From assembly GCA_023055505.1 (NCBI GenBank), contig JALIRH010000003.1:34412842-34476841 (forward strand): a stretch of DNA of 64,000 nucleotides, written 5' to 3'. The DNA comes from Callipepla californica brunnescens. Taxonomy: Eukaryota; Chordata; Aves; Galliformes; Odontophoridae. Below are positions 26,023 to 37,109 of this stretch, in pieces. Each line of letters opens with the position of its first letter. Positions within the stretch are counted from its first letter, which is position 1. Made by a program: the position numbers and the translations under genes. The notes beneath the pieces are model-generated. The model worked only from the letters and a program-made list of their open reading frames with translations. It did no database searches and was not told the origin of the DNA.

Positions 26023-26413
26023 AAATTTGGACATACATTGGTAAGTTTGTAGTTGTAAATCTGGATTTACCAAAGTGCCAAATAGCACTTTGCACTTTGT
26101 GCATTAAATCCTACTCAGATACTAAAATATATTGATAGATACCTTCTCAGCTTTATCTACTTTTATTTAATTTTAAACCATGCAGACTCAGAGACCTGAA
26201 AACCTTGTTATTTACTCTACAGTGATCTGTGTCCACTAGAATTGTGTTTGACTTCTCCACAAAAGCAGAATCAAAATCAGGTCACTCAGCTTTTACAGCA
26301 CTTACCCATTATAAATCTGCTAAATGGGGTTTGATTGCATTTATCTGTATCTAGGAGGGAAGTAATTTACTGCCATCATATATACATTTAAGTGATTATC
26401 ACAGATTACTTAC

Positions 26414-27361
26414 TGCCTGCTGTCCTTCTCCAGTTAGAGGAGAACACTGCTCGCACTGAAATGTGGGAGCCACTCTGGGTGAAGAGAAATGGGTTGTACT
26501 TGAAGTTTCATCTTGGGTAGCAAGGGTTTTAAGAGATGTTATGTTCTGTCTTGCAACGCACTGGCTTGACAGCAGTGGATGTGGACCTCTGGTCGTTATT
26601 TCACGGATAATTCTGCCAGTAATGAAAGTAACTGTGATCTTCCTGCGCAACATATCTTGGTTGTTTATTTCCGTGTCTGGTGACAGAGTTTCATGCCTCA
26701 TTGCACAAGGGATGTAGACTTCTCTGTTATATATTATCATAGCATTTTCCTTAAATGGAATTTTCACTTTCTTTCCAGTAGGGCTAGTAGATGAAAGTGG
26801 CAAAATATTTTCATAATCCTTACTCTTGGTATTAGCCAATGATTTTAGAATTCTGGAAACAGCAGTGTTGGAAGACTTTAAAATAAGAGGATATGATTTT
26901 GTTGTCTTGCTGCCTTGCTCTTGTGCAAGCTGTTTCACTGGGGTTACTTGGGAACATGCTACATCTTCAGTTACTTCAGGACTAGAGCAGTGTCTTGCTA
27001 AGTTTGGGCTGCTTGGTACTAAGGAATTTGAAAGTCTGTCCCAGAAGGGTTTGCAAGCTTCTTCTATCCTTAATACTGGCCAAATATAAGTAACAGTTGG
27101 TATTTCTGTAGCCTCCCTTAATCCAGAGACGTGTTTAATTCTTGTAGATATGAGTTGCTGCATTATAGGTGGCAAACAAGAAAGTGGTACTGATATGACT
27201 TCAGCTTGAGGTGGTACCTCTAGATTGTATTTTAAAATCTGTGCTTCAGGTTCTTTGGTAACCTTAGGATGTTCAGAAACTCCTGAAACTGATGCTGTGT
27301 CAACATGAGCAACTGAGAGGCACTTGTGCATATGTAATTTTTTAGCCAAAGTCTCATTGCT
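26414..27361 (-). CDS. Unrecognised protein, large exon (316 codons, phase 0-0)
   Basis: A 948-nt open minus-strand exon with acceptor TTTTTAATATGCAG|AGC and donor GGCA|GTAAGT. This is by far the longest open frame in this AT-rich region and very unlikely by chance. The product is rich in Ser, Thr and Lys and looks largely disordered. The most structured-looking part is KKVKIPFKENAMIIYNREVY to MLRRKITVTFITGRIIREI near residues 210-275. No signal peptide, transmembrane helix or catalytic motif is visible. Part of the second half (HETLSPDTE to GRIIR) is repeated in decayed form at 28828-28925. An in-frame ATG lies just 5' of the acceptor AG, so a start here is possible, but continuation from an upstream exon is equally likely. 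Family unknown to me. Confidence 0.65.
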
Positions 27362-27462
27362 CTGCATATTAAAAACTGAGAACTTTTTTTCTGTGAGCAG
27401 AGATCATGCCAACGTCTTCTAGTACATCAAAATGTAGTAGGTAAGTTTTCTTCACTCTTCAC

Positions 27463-27583
27463 TTGCTGATACTCTAGCATCAGAGCAGATCTGTTACTAG
27501 TTCCTGGCATCAGAAAAGCATTGTTTTTGAAAATGCATTCAATGCAGACAGATGAGTTTAGCATGGTCCGGCAGCGATATACA
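27463..27583 (-). CDS. Candidate upstream exon of the unrecognised locus
   Basis: The minus strand shows a pyrimidine-rich acceptor (CTCTCCTCTCTGGAAATCTTGCCAG) with an open stretch to a weaker donor (CAGCAA|GTGAAG). The 40 codons read VYRCRTMLNSSVCIECIF, then a run ending MLEYQQ. Its donor is in phase 0, matching the acceptor of the 948-nt exon, but its 5' phase needs a further exon that I did not find. Support is splice consensus and an open frame only. Confidence 0.28.
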
Positions 27584-27820
27584 CTGGCAAGATTTCCAGA
27601 GAGGAGAGCATGTGGAAGAAGTTTCAGTAGGTCTTATCCACCTTCAGGGATTTCCTTACGGACTTCATGTCAGTCTAACAAAAAGAATTAAAATGTGATT
27701 ATATATTTGTAAATGCACAGAAACAGTGATTATTTTTTTTCCTACTTGGCTGCCATATGATATATCAAAATTTTATTTTAGAAAATGGAAATATATCATT
27801 TAAGTATTAATGGCTTATAG

Positions 27821-27895
27821 AGACAGGACAATTTTTCTGAAACTACATGGTCTTTGAGGTCCTTTACAACCCATGCAATCTATGATTCTACTATG
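27821..27895 (+). mobile_element. CR1 LINE, 3'-terminal fragment
   Basis: 'catggtctttgaggtccttt' and 'acaacccatgcaatctatga' followed by 'ttctactatgat' form a CR1 tail in plus orientation. Confidence 0.8.
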
Positions 27896-28827
27896 ATCAT
27901 TCTTCTGAGATAATTCCAATCATGAATGGAATCAGCAGTGACTTTCTGCTGGTTTCAGTAAGAGTTAGATTGTTACCCAATACTGTGAAGTGGTGGTTGA
28001 CAGGACAGGTTTTGTTTAGATGAAACACTCCTTCACATAGGAACATAGCAGTCTTATGTACAATGCCATTAAAACACATTTCTAACAAAACTGGGCTTGA
28101 TCAAAGACCCTTCAGACCTTCTTTAGTTGTTGTAAGCTTGCTGGGCATAATTAATTGGCGTCAGCAGTTAGCTCCAGCCTCCAACAGTCTATGCTATGGT
28201 GGAGTAAGACCCAGTAGTTCTGCAGTGGTTTTCAATAAAGACAAGAAATCAAGTACTTAGTTGAGCTTATGACAGACAGAAAGATGAAATATAAACCTGT
28301 ATAGTGAGAAAGGCAAACACTCTGAGAAGGATTAAAACCAAATTAATTTTGAGTTTTGACTGTATTACTTACATAGTGCTTATGTTCTCTCAGAAATAAC
28401 CTACTTAGCGCTCCAGACACGTTTTTGTAGCAAGTAAACATAAATATTCACAGTTTTCTGCATATCAATCACACAATCCAAGTGTTTCTTATCCTTCCTG
28501 ATTATATAACAAAAAGTTGAATTCTCCCTACCATAACCACAGAGGTTCTACTGCTTAACTGACAACAAATATAATAAAGACACTAATTTCACTCTCACAA
28601 GTTCTGAGCCCCTGCTTAGAGATATGCATAAATTAACCTTCCTGTGTTCTTTTAACTAGTAAAATGGAATAAATTGAAAAATGTTTCTTCATCTTGTAGG
28701 TTGTGCCTCTTGAATTTATGATGCATGGATCTTGCTGTAATCACATAATTCCGAATTCTAACCGCTCTTGATTAGAGACAGTTATATTAATTGTCAACAA
28801 ATTATGTGAATAATTGATTGCTCATGT

Positions 28828-28925
28828 GTGAGGATAGCACTGCGGGGAATGAGACAAGCTACGGCCTTCCTAGAGCAGCGTATTGTGGGTGCGCGTTTCC
28901 ATTTCTGGTGACAGAGCTTCGTGCA
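28828..28925 (-). pseudogene. Decayed partial copy of the 316-codon exon
   Basis: The minus strand reads HEALSPEMETRTHNTLL, then an in-frame TAG. The intact exon at 26.6 kb reads HETLSPDTEINNQDMLRR at this place. Alignment continues for about 40 nt beyond the stop (copy GGAAGGCCGTAGC against GGAAGATCACAGT). At the nucleotide level 'tctggtgacagag' is identical in both. The nonsense codon and loss of the flanks mark it as a dead duplicate. Confidence 0.6.
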
Positions 28926-29012
28926 GATTTTTCTGCAGAAAAATTATACTGGTTAGATAAGTTTCATTTAATACTTAAAGATGAGTGAGGCTCTCAGTAA
29001 AAGCCAGAAATA

Positions 29013-29041
29013 GTTTTTTTTTTTTTTTTTTTTTTTTTTCT
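29013..29041. repeat. Poly-T tract (poly-A on minus strand)
   Basis: A T-run of about 27 nt. On the minus strand it follows an open stretch (29230-29045), so it could be the tail of an old retrocopy or a simple repeat. No target-site duplication was identified. Confidence 0.8.
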
Positions 29042-29084
29042 TCCTCCTGAGAGTGGGGTTCAGAGATTTTGAATACAGAATTAC

Positions 29085-29229
29085 AATGTAATTAAGCTGT
29101 GCCAGGTCAGCTGCACTAGGAAGGCTGTTACTGCCCTCTGCACTTCCTTTAGCACTCTTTTTCTTGTCTGTTAGTATTGTTCCTGTTAGATATTCACCTT
29201 CTGCTGTACAGCCACCACTTGAGCGATTT
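29085..29229 (-). CDS. Candidate exon, unrecognised
   Basis: Minus-strand acceptor TTTTTACTCAG and possible donor ACATT|GTAATT frame an open segment containing RNRSSGGCTAEGEYLTGTIL and SLPSAADLAQLNYI. Codon content looks plausible and it lies just upstream of the 22-28 kb locus. There is no homology support and the donor is weak. Confidence 0.2.
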
Positions 29230-29282
29230 CTGAGTAAAAAGAAACTACTGTCTGATGTTGTGATATGGTGACAACAAGCCAT

Positions 29283-30329
29283 ATTTGATTTTGCTCTCTA
29301 GAGTCTTATGTTTAAAGACCTTCTAGCAACTGTCATGGCCAAACAAATCCCACCACAAACAAAATTTGCTTTCTCAATCTGTGGCGTGTTGTATGAAAGC
29401 TCTCTGAGCTCACTGACTGTCCAGGAGGCTCAGGGAAGCATGAAATTCCCTGTTATTCTTGCAGGTGACCAAAAGCTTTGAATCTGCACTGTTAAATTGG
29501 TTTAATTTCTTCTGCCTGCAAACACAGACTAGTGCACTTTGTGCCACTGCTAGTGAATAGTGCAGGAGATACATAATTCTGCTGTGTTCAGCACAGAGGC
29601 GTCAGGAGCACTTTACAGGCTGCAACAGGAGCAGGGAATGCAGCCCATATCTCTGACAAATCTCCGGTGTGCTGGAGGTTTAACTCATGGCCTGTGGGCA
29701 AAGTATGACTCACCAGAACAATTATTTTGGCCTATAACCATCTCCTGGTACCTTCATTCTTGTGAGTCATGAAGGAGCTAGAGGCACATCAAGAAAAAAT
29801 GTTTATTAACACCAGCACACTCCCAGCCACTGTCTTCCTGAGGAAATTCAGCAGCACTCCATGATGCGTGCACACATGTGCAGTATGCACTGAATGTGAT
29901 AGTTGTAGGAAGCCTGATACTCACAGGAATATCTGTCCTAGGCTGTGTCTGTAGGTACCAATTTTTCAGTCATCTTGAGAATGTTAATCTCCTTTGCCTT
30001 TGGAAGACATTGTATATTTTATTTGGACAGAAAATTTGGGCATCATTTCTATATGCTGCCCTCAGAATATAAAAAAGCAAAAGTTTAGGGTCCTTGACTA
30101 TGGCAAACCTGAAACAAGACCACTCTAACACACGTGACTGAAGACTGTGGTAATGTAAGTATTACATAAATGTCTTCAGTCCCAACTCCTTGCCATATAC
30201 AGCAGCCTGTAGATTCTGCTCATCCATCAGTACTGAACAAACCAGAGTTGCAACTCCAGCTGAGTCAGTATCAGATTTTAAATAACAGTAAATCACACTG
30301 ATGAAAAATGTATTCTACCGTAGAGTTTT
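29283..30329. other. No gene seen
   Basis: Only short frames without splice context. Confidence 0.4.
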
Positions 30330-31165
30330 CATAGAATCATCAAGGTTGGAAAAGACCTACAAGGTCATCCAGTCCAACACTTCACCAGTAGTTCTCTCTA
30401 AGCCACATCCCTTCAATGCAGTGTCTAAACATTCTTTAAATACTTCCAGGGTTGGTGACTCCACCACTTCCCTGGGCAGCCTATTCCAGAGCCTGACTGC
30501 TCTTTTGGAGAAGTATTTCCTAGCATCCAGTCTGAAATTCCCCTGCTGCAAATGAAGCCATCCCCTCTCATCCTTTCACTAAGTACAAGAGTGAAGTGGC
30601 TGACCCCCACCTCTCTATCTCTACAACCACCCTTCAGCTAGTTATAGAGAGCAATAAGGCCTCCCCTGAGCCTCCTCATCTCCAGACTGAACAATCCCAG
30701 CTCCCTCAGCTGTTCCTCATAAGACCTGTGCTCCAGACCCCTCACCAGCTTCCTTGCCCTTCTCTGAACACACTCCAGGGCTTTGACGTCTTTCTTGCAG
30801 TGAGGGGCCCAAAACTGAACACAGTGCTCGAGGTGCAGCCTCACCAGTGCTGAGTACAGGGGGACAATTACTTCCCTGTTCCGCTGGCAATGCTATTTCT
30901 GCCATAAGCCAGAATGCCATTGGCCTTTTAGGCCACCTGGGCACACTGCTGGCTCATGTTCAACCAAGCAATGACCAATACTCCCAGGTCTGTTTCCTTT
31001 ATGCAGTCTTCCAGCCACTGCCCCACTCCTGTAGCACTGCCTGGGGTTGTTGTGGCCAAAGTGCAGGATCTGGAATTTGGTCTTGTTGAACCTCATCCCA
31101 TTGGCTTCAGCCCAGCAATCCAGCTTACATAGGGCCTTGCTACCCCCAGTTTGGCAGTGTACATC
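30330..31165 (-). mobile_element. CR1 LINE, 3' part with ORF2 C-terminus
   Basis: An inverted CR1 of about 830 nt, from the 3' tail ('catagaatcatcaaggttgg', 'aagacctacaaggtcatcca') back into ORF2. Minus-strand pieces read [34 protein letters not shown], and further upstream [18 protein letters not shown]. Frames are broken between the pieces, so the element is dead. It is the longest CR1 copy in the window. Confidence 0.95.
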
Positions 31166-33828
31166 CCGTTGTACAGCAATGATTACAGTTGTGTAATTTT
31201 GTTAGTCCTTAAGTACAAGAGATTACTATTTGCATCATGAATCCCAAAGTCCCCAATGCCTTTTAAAAAAAAGAACAGTGATATTCATGTACCTTAAAAT
31301 GTCCTTGTTTACACATAGGAAAAACTTGCATTTTTTTTTCCTCCACTTTAAAACCAACTAACTGCAAATAGAGCCTCGGACTTAGGAAATAAGCAGAACG
31401 CATTCCATTATTACTTCTAGCTTATATATACAAATCTTTTCCAACTGAAATGATATTGTAATATAAATGACTCACCAATGCTCTGCTTTAATCTGACATG
31501 GAGACAGCAAAAGTTTTACAAGTACATAACTTAGAAAAATACTAAAAATACTTATTTTTTCATATGTTCATATGAATATTCCAACTGTGAACTTATGGAA
31601 ATGTTTATGTTCTAATTAATTCTAATGTTTTAATTCTAATTAGATTTTCATTTGCAAAGCTTTAGCTTGGCATCTTAGTTTACTTAGAAGGTCTGCTATG
31701 AATGTTACTTATCTTATTCTTAGCAAAAGTTCAAGGACGATTTCAAGGTAATCCTGTTTCTCACATTTTGGGCAAATTGTTTAGTTGATGTACTTTTTTC
31801 TGAGAAGCAAGCATTAGCTTTTCAGGTTAGCAGCCTATAAAGTGAGCATGTTTTGCTGCTAGCAATCCCTCTGCCAGGAACTGAATATTAATAGTATATG
31901 TAAATTGCAATGGAAAACACTCAGTGAGTCAAAGCCCAAGCTGGCCTTCTGTCCTACCTCAGAAGACTGTGAAAGCTCTTTCATCATTTATGTATTACCC
32001 ACAACCCTGATGCCCAGACATTTACCCTCTTGCAGTCAAGGTTATCCTCTCTGCCTCTTTAAATGAGGCCTAAATTCTGGCATAGAAACTTGTATTAACC
32101 TTCATAGCAAAGGTATTTTAAGAATAAAAATTAGCTCACCTCTTCTGACAGCCACTGACAGCTTGAGAGTAGTACAGTCTCTACCCAGAGGGATATGTCT
32201 CCCTCTGCTACTAACCCTGAAAAGAGAATGAGAAGGGTTGGATCCAGGCTCCACCTGCTTCCGTGTCTCAGGTACATGGCTTGCTCCTGAACTCCCTGTG
32301 TTAGCCATACCTCCTCACCTGGTGCTGAACCACTGCTTCAGGCTGTAGGCTGGTGATTCTGCTGCACATATATAGTATAAGGACATCAAATATGGTTTAT
32401 TTACAGCTAAGTAGCACTTGTGAATGTTTAAAAGAGCTAAATAATCACCTCATAAAATGCATCATCCTGCTGTGGTTTGCTGCCTTTCACTAGGCCTGGC
32501 ATAGGGGGTTAAATACAGTAAATACACACAGGGGGATCAAGGGTCCTTGACAGTAGCCGGAGGTGGATGGTCCACAAGAATTAAAGAGCAGAGCATGCAC
32601 CTGGCTATCCCCACTTGAATAATCCCACCACACCATGGCTGCAGGCACAGGGCCTTTCTGAGCCAGGGACGATTTCTCTGTGAATTTCCTGCTAGCATGA
32701 CACCCTGCTGTGCAACGCTGCCCACATCCACCGCAGTTTCTGACCTTCATTTGTGCCTGGCTGGGTCAGACACAGCTTTGAAACCCCCTCAAGTCCACAG
32801 TTTTAGAGACAACCTTTGAATTCACTGGACGAAGACTAGCCTTTCCAGTAAGGCCTAGTAGCTGCAGCGGGCTGGGCCAGGCCAGAGACAGCATGAGGTG
32901 TACAGTTTGGTTACCTTTACGGGAGCACAGCACTTGAGGAGAAAGACTAGGCCTCTGTGGAAACTGCCACCTGCACAGAACCTTCCAGAGCCAAGGGCCT
33001 GTGAGCACTACTGCTGGAGCCTAACAGCTGCTAGTTTCAACAGCCTTCTCAATACCAGGGGCTCTTGGACCTCTTGGACCCAACCAGCACTGTTGCCACT
33101 GCCTACAATCACTCAGGGCATGAGGCAGAGATCCTCAACAACCACCCCACCCAGCCCTTGTTCTGCATCGTGTGTGGCTGTACCTGCCCTGTTTTGCCTT
33201 CCTCCTGTTAGTTCTCCAATGTCTGCCTGAGCCACAGACACAATTTGGCCTTGGGGTTCCCATACTAACCTTGTGGTAACAAATGCATTGTAACCCTGAA
33301 GGTGTTCAAGCCATCTCCAGCCTGGCCCAGCCCCCTGCAGCTGCTAAGCCTTACTGGGAAGGCAACAGTATGCAGGTGAGAGAGAGAGAGCACACCACCT
33401 GAGAGTGCACACTGCAGCACAAATCTGGAGGAGAGACACATTTCTGTTTGGCTTAACAATGCCCACAGCTATGTCATTCCACTTTCTTCAAAGGCAGCAA
33501 GTTTACTTAAGCCCTGGTGATCCTGTGGTGCTGGCCATTAACAGGAACTGAAGCTGATTGCCCATAAGCTGCCTGTGACTCAGATGCCACTGGTTGGTGG
33601 CTCAGAACAACGCGCTTTGAGGAAAAAGGGCTGGTTCAGGTGCTGGTCATTTCTGTAAGGGAGGCTGCCACCACACAAGACTTAAAAAGACAGTTGTTAA
33701 TTCTATTTGACTCACAGCATGATGTGCTCTGAAACAGCCTACAGTTTCAGAAGGTGCTGGAAATGAGTAAGCTATTTTATTGTTCTTGTCCAGTTAGCAG
33801 CTCCTCTTAGAAATTCTCTTCAGGGCAG
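31166..33828. other. Intergenic, no gene seen
   Basis: AT-rich to about 32.1 kb, then more GC-rich and perhaps old repeat to 33.5 kb. Frames at 32490-33008 (minus) and 32898-33230 (plus) have no recognisable product. A short GA microsatellite lies at about 33378-33390. Confidence 0.4.
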
Positions 33829-34390
33829 TGTTATGGTTTAACCTGGAAGGCAGCTCAGTGCCATGCAGCCCTTTGCTCACTCCCTCCAACAGTGAAATGT
33901 GGGAGAGAACTGAAATAAAAATATAGAACTCATGAGTTGACATAAAAATTATTTACTAAGAAAAGGAAACATAACAGTAATGATAACTACTATATATATA
34001 TATCGGTATATACAGTATGCATATGTATTTACCAAAGAAGTAATGCACAAAGCAGTTGCTGACCACTCAATAACCAATGCTCAGCTAGTCCCCCACAGCC
34101 AACTCTCCCAGTTTTATTGTTCAGCATATGGTAAGGAATGTCTCTTCGGCCAGTTCATGTCAGCTGTCCTGGTAGTGTCCCCACCCAGTTCCCTGTGCCC
34201 CAACAACCCCCTGCTAGGAGGACCGTGTGAGAAACAGAAAAGACCTTGATTCTGTATAAGCACGGCTTGGCAACAACTAAAACATCAGTGTGTTATCAGT
34301 GTTGTTTTTCTCTTAAATCCAAAACAGCATCATACCAGCCACTAGGAAAAAAAACAACAAAACAAGTCTAGCCCAGCCAAAACTAGGACA
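33829..34390 (+). mobile_element. Solo LTR of an avian ERVL-type endogenous retrovirus
   Basis: Begins TGTTATGGTTTAACC and ends CAGCCAAAACTAGGACA, the TG...CA boundaries expected of an LTR, about 562 nt long. Internal strings match the avian ERVL LTR type as I remember it: 'cagctgtcctggtagtgtcc', 'acaactaaaacatcagtgtg', 'ttatcagtgttg' and 'aatccaaaacagcat'. The flanks are GGCAG and AGCAG, an imperfect 5-bp target duplication. No internal gag/pol sequence adjoins, so it is a solo LTR left by recombination. Confidence 0.75.
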
Positions 34391-36900
34391 AGCAGAGTCA
34401 GACACTTTATTTTGCTTTAATCAGTGAAATAAAGCTAGAGGGACACAAAACAGACATAAAGCAGCTGGGTAGATGCATCATGAAGATAACTACCTGGTAC
34501 TCTGAGTTTGAAAGTCTGGTCACCTTCACTGAATTTCTCCAGCAGTCATTAGGTTAAATTCAACCTGATATATGAATTTCCTGGGATTGTTCTCTGTCAA
34601 CCACCATCTGCCAGCAATTTTTATATTTAGTCAGAGGACAAGTTTCAGAACTGTTGTGCGAGATGAACACCAGCTGCCTCTTGCTTCCCACAGCTGTAAG
34701 GCTGCTGACGTTCACTATTTGTTCTCTGTTAGTGTCTATGGATGCCTCAGAAATCAAGGCCACTTCCAGTCAGGCAATAAAAAAGATAGTCCTTGCTCCA
34801 GAGACCTTATCAAGCAGAAACTTCAGAGAGAGAATAAGGATTTTTTTTCACTCTTTCTGCTGACCCACAGAATTTTGCTAAAGTGATACCCTGTTGGGGA
34901 TACAAGCAAATGCAAGAAGCATGAAGAGACATGTGGTTCTAGCAGAGACAACTGCTTTATTGTGGGCAAACCCAGAAATGACCCTAACCTTCAGTATTGT
35001 CTCTGAGTGTTGACAAGACATTCAACATTAGCCTCTTATGTGCCACATCTCACCATTATCAGCAGATGTGGTGAGAAACACAAGATGTACTGGAAGGCAA
35101 GAGATGAGTTGAAGGACAAGGTAAAGAGCAATATCAATCACTGAGAATTTTGCTCTTCCCTCTCTTCTTTCTACCAGCTTCTTTGTGTGAGCTTTAAGAC
35201 AACGTAAGTAAAGAAGGAAAAGCACTCTGGCTGACTGTGATGTGCCCACCTACAGCTTTCAAAGCATAAGAAGTATTTTAGGGAAGACAGGAGCTGTGGT
35301 GCAGCCTGACACAGAGAAACATACAAAGATGTTAACCCCAGTTAGTAACATCTAACTGGGCTTGACAAGGACAGAGGGTGTTCAGACTATGTACATGTGT
35401 GCGAATAGGGGTGCGGGAGAAGGGAAGGGAGGAAAGTAATGTGAGGCAAAATTTTCTGTACAAACTACCATTTAAAAAAAAGAGTTGCTTGACTCTTACT
35501 GTTTCAGAACTTCCCCTATCTCTTAGTTGGTGAACATACATTTTGTTTGTGTTAGCAAGAACTCAGGGCCCTTCCTCTGGCATTGCTTTTTCTTACATCC
35601 TGTAAATTCTGTTTTCCGGCACTATGTAAAGCTCATTCTAGTCAGCCCCACATCACAAAGGGAGACATGGCATCAGGTTGGTTAGGAAGTTGCTTCTAGC
35701 ACTTGGAAATGGCTCCTTTGTGTTAATCTTGCCTCATGCATCCATGTTTCTTGGCCACAGCTGTTGGTACCTATTGACTTCTAGTTTCTCTTGACCTCAT
35801 GCTTTTGCCAAAAAGTGACTGTAAGAAGAAGGAAGGAAACATCTGAATTTTCTCTTCTGGTAAGAGGACTATACACCAGCAGGCTGTATTTCTTAGCAGC
35901 TCACAGCTCGGAAAGAAGGAAAGAAGTTTCATTAGCAACTCTCTACCTGCCTTTTTCACATTGCTAATTAGTGAGGGAATAGTCCAGTGATAGAACATGT
36001 CACAGACATTGAGTAGATGTTTTGCTTAATCTTAATTTTTTTTTTGGTCTTTTTTTAAAGCCTATACAACTGTTTTCTTTAAATGCCTAGGGAAAGATTA
36101 CAATTTCAGTGGGTTCTGGAGCAAGTCCTAGCATATCAAGCACTTGCTAATAATACACCCATGTTTATTTATCCTTTTCAAATGTTGATCTGTCATATAT
36201 AGATGATATACTGCACTGGTTTTGAGAAGAAGTGGCTTGAGATTAATCCTGACTGAAAGCAACCCCCTAACTAGTATATACATATAAATAAAATGAAGGA
36301 GAGGTTGAAAGCAGCGGTTATTGAGGATGTATGAATCCTGCCAGAGGAAGGGTCTGTCTCAGACTCCTCCTCAATTCAGTAGAAAAGTTTTCTTGCTACA
36401 CCACAATACTTCTCCAACTCTAGATCTGGCACCTTAAGAGAAGCATTTTGCTTTAAGCCTGTCTCTTAAGGCAGGATATAATCAGCTCCCAATGTAGGCA
36501 CACCTGCAGTCAACACACTATTCATCTGATAGGTTACAGCTGACATAGCCAAGAAGAGCTCATTAGCTAACGTACCACATTGTTCTGTACAGTTGCTACC
36601 AGGCAAGCACAGCTCCACAGACTTCATACCCTTACGCCTTAGAATGAGAAGTGCTGGAGAACACATCATAGACGTGATCGTGAGCTTGCCAGGAATTTGT
36701 CAAAATCTGCACAGGCCCTCTTAAGCTGTGGTTTTATTGCTTCTTCAGCTAAGGCCTGGCTGAGTGCTGCAGAACACAGTGCAGACACCGAGGTGAATGA
36801 GCTCTGTTGGACAAAAGATCTGCCGGAAGCAAGCTGCCCTGAACAGCTCATCCATCTCAGCGCATCCTTCTTATCTGTGCTATAAGGATTTTTTTATTAC
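34391..36900. other. No gene supported; one exon-like segment
   Basis: Mostly featureless. A minus-strand open stretch at about 34565-34770 ends in a donor-like ATATCAG|GTTGAA and has reasonable codon content (pieces SLTAVGSKRQLVFISH and KYKNCWQMVVDREQSQE). It lacks a clear acceptor. The frame at 36666-36851 is open on both strands and is not called. Confidence 0.35.
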
Positions 36901-37089
36901 CTTGGGCATCTGAGCTCTACGCTCCAGGTAAGACGAGTTTCTTTCTTTTCTTGGGAAGCGTAATTTGCAGTGCTGCCGGCAGGTGGCACAAGATACTTAA
37001 CGGTCTGCCCGCGGGAGAGCATGAAACGGACTGTAGCAAAATGTCCGGCCAGTATCTGTTGAATAGCATTGCCGAGCTTGTCCTCCACG
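36901..37089 (-). CDS. Candidate exon in a small GC-rich patch
   Basis: A 189-nt minus-strand interval between TTTTTGAG and CCCAAG|GTAATA, open throughout, with CpG content well above its neighbours. It reads VEDKLGNAIQQILAGHFATV, then MLSRGQTVKYLVPPAGS. An ATG at 37022 would suit a first coding exon; alternatively it is an internal exon. It could start the unrecognised minus-strand locus at 22-28 kb. Against it, the plus strand is also open here and has a strong donor (CTCCAG|GTAAGA at about 36928). The strand is therefore not certain. Confidence 0.3.
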
Positions 37090-37109
37090 CTCAAAAACAA
37101 ACAAAAAAA

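Noticed and set aside
26170..26280. Minus-strand frame beginning PDFDSAFVEK as an extra exon between the two main exons
   Set aside because: No acceptor before it, and the flanking exons already join in phase without it.
27404..27440. Tiny plus-strand exon candidate between CTGTGAGCAG and AG|GTAAGT
   Set aside because: Splice consensus is good, but 37 nt with no partner exons cannot be supported.
36697..36885. Frames open on both strands next to the GC-rich patch
   Set aside because: The gap to the candidate exon at 36901 is too short for an intron, and the frames do not connect.
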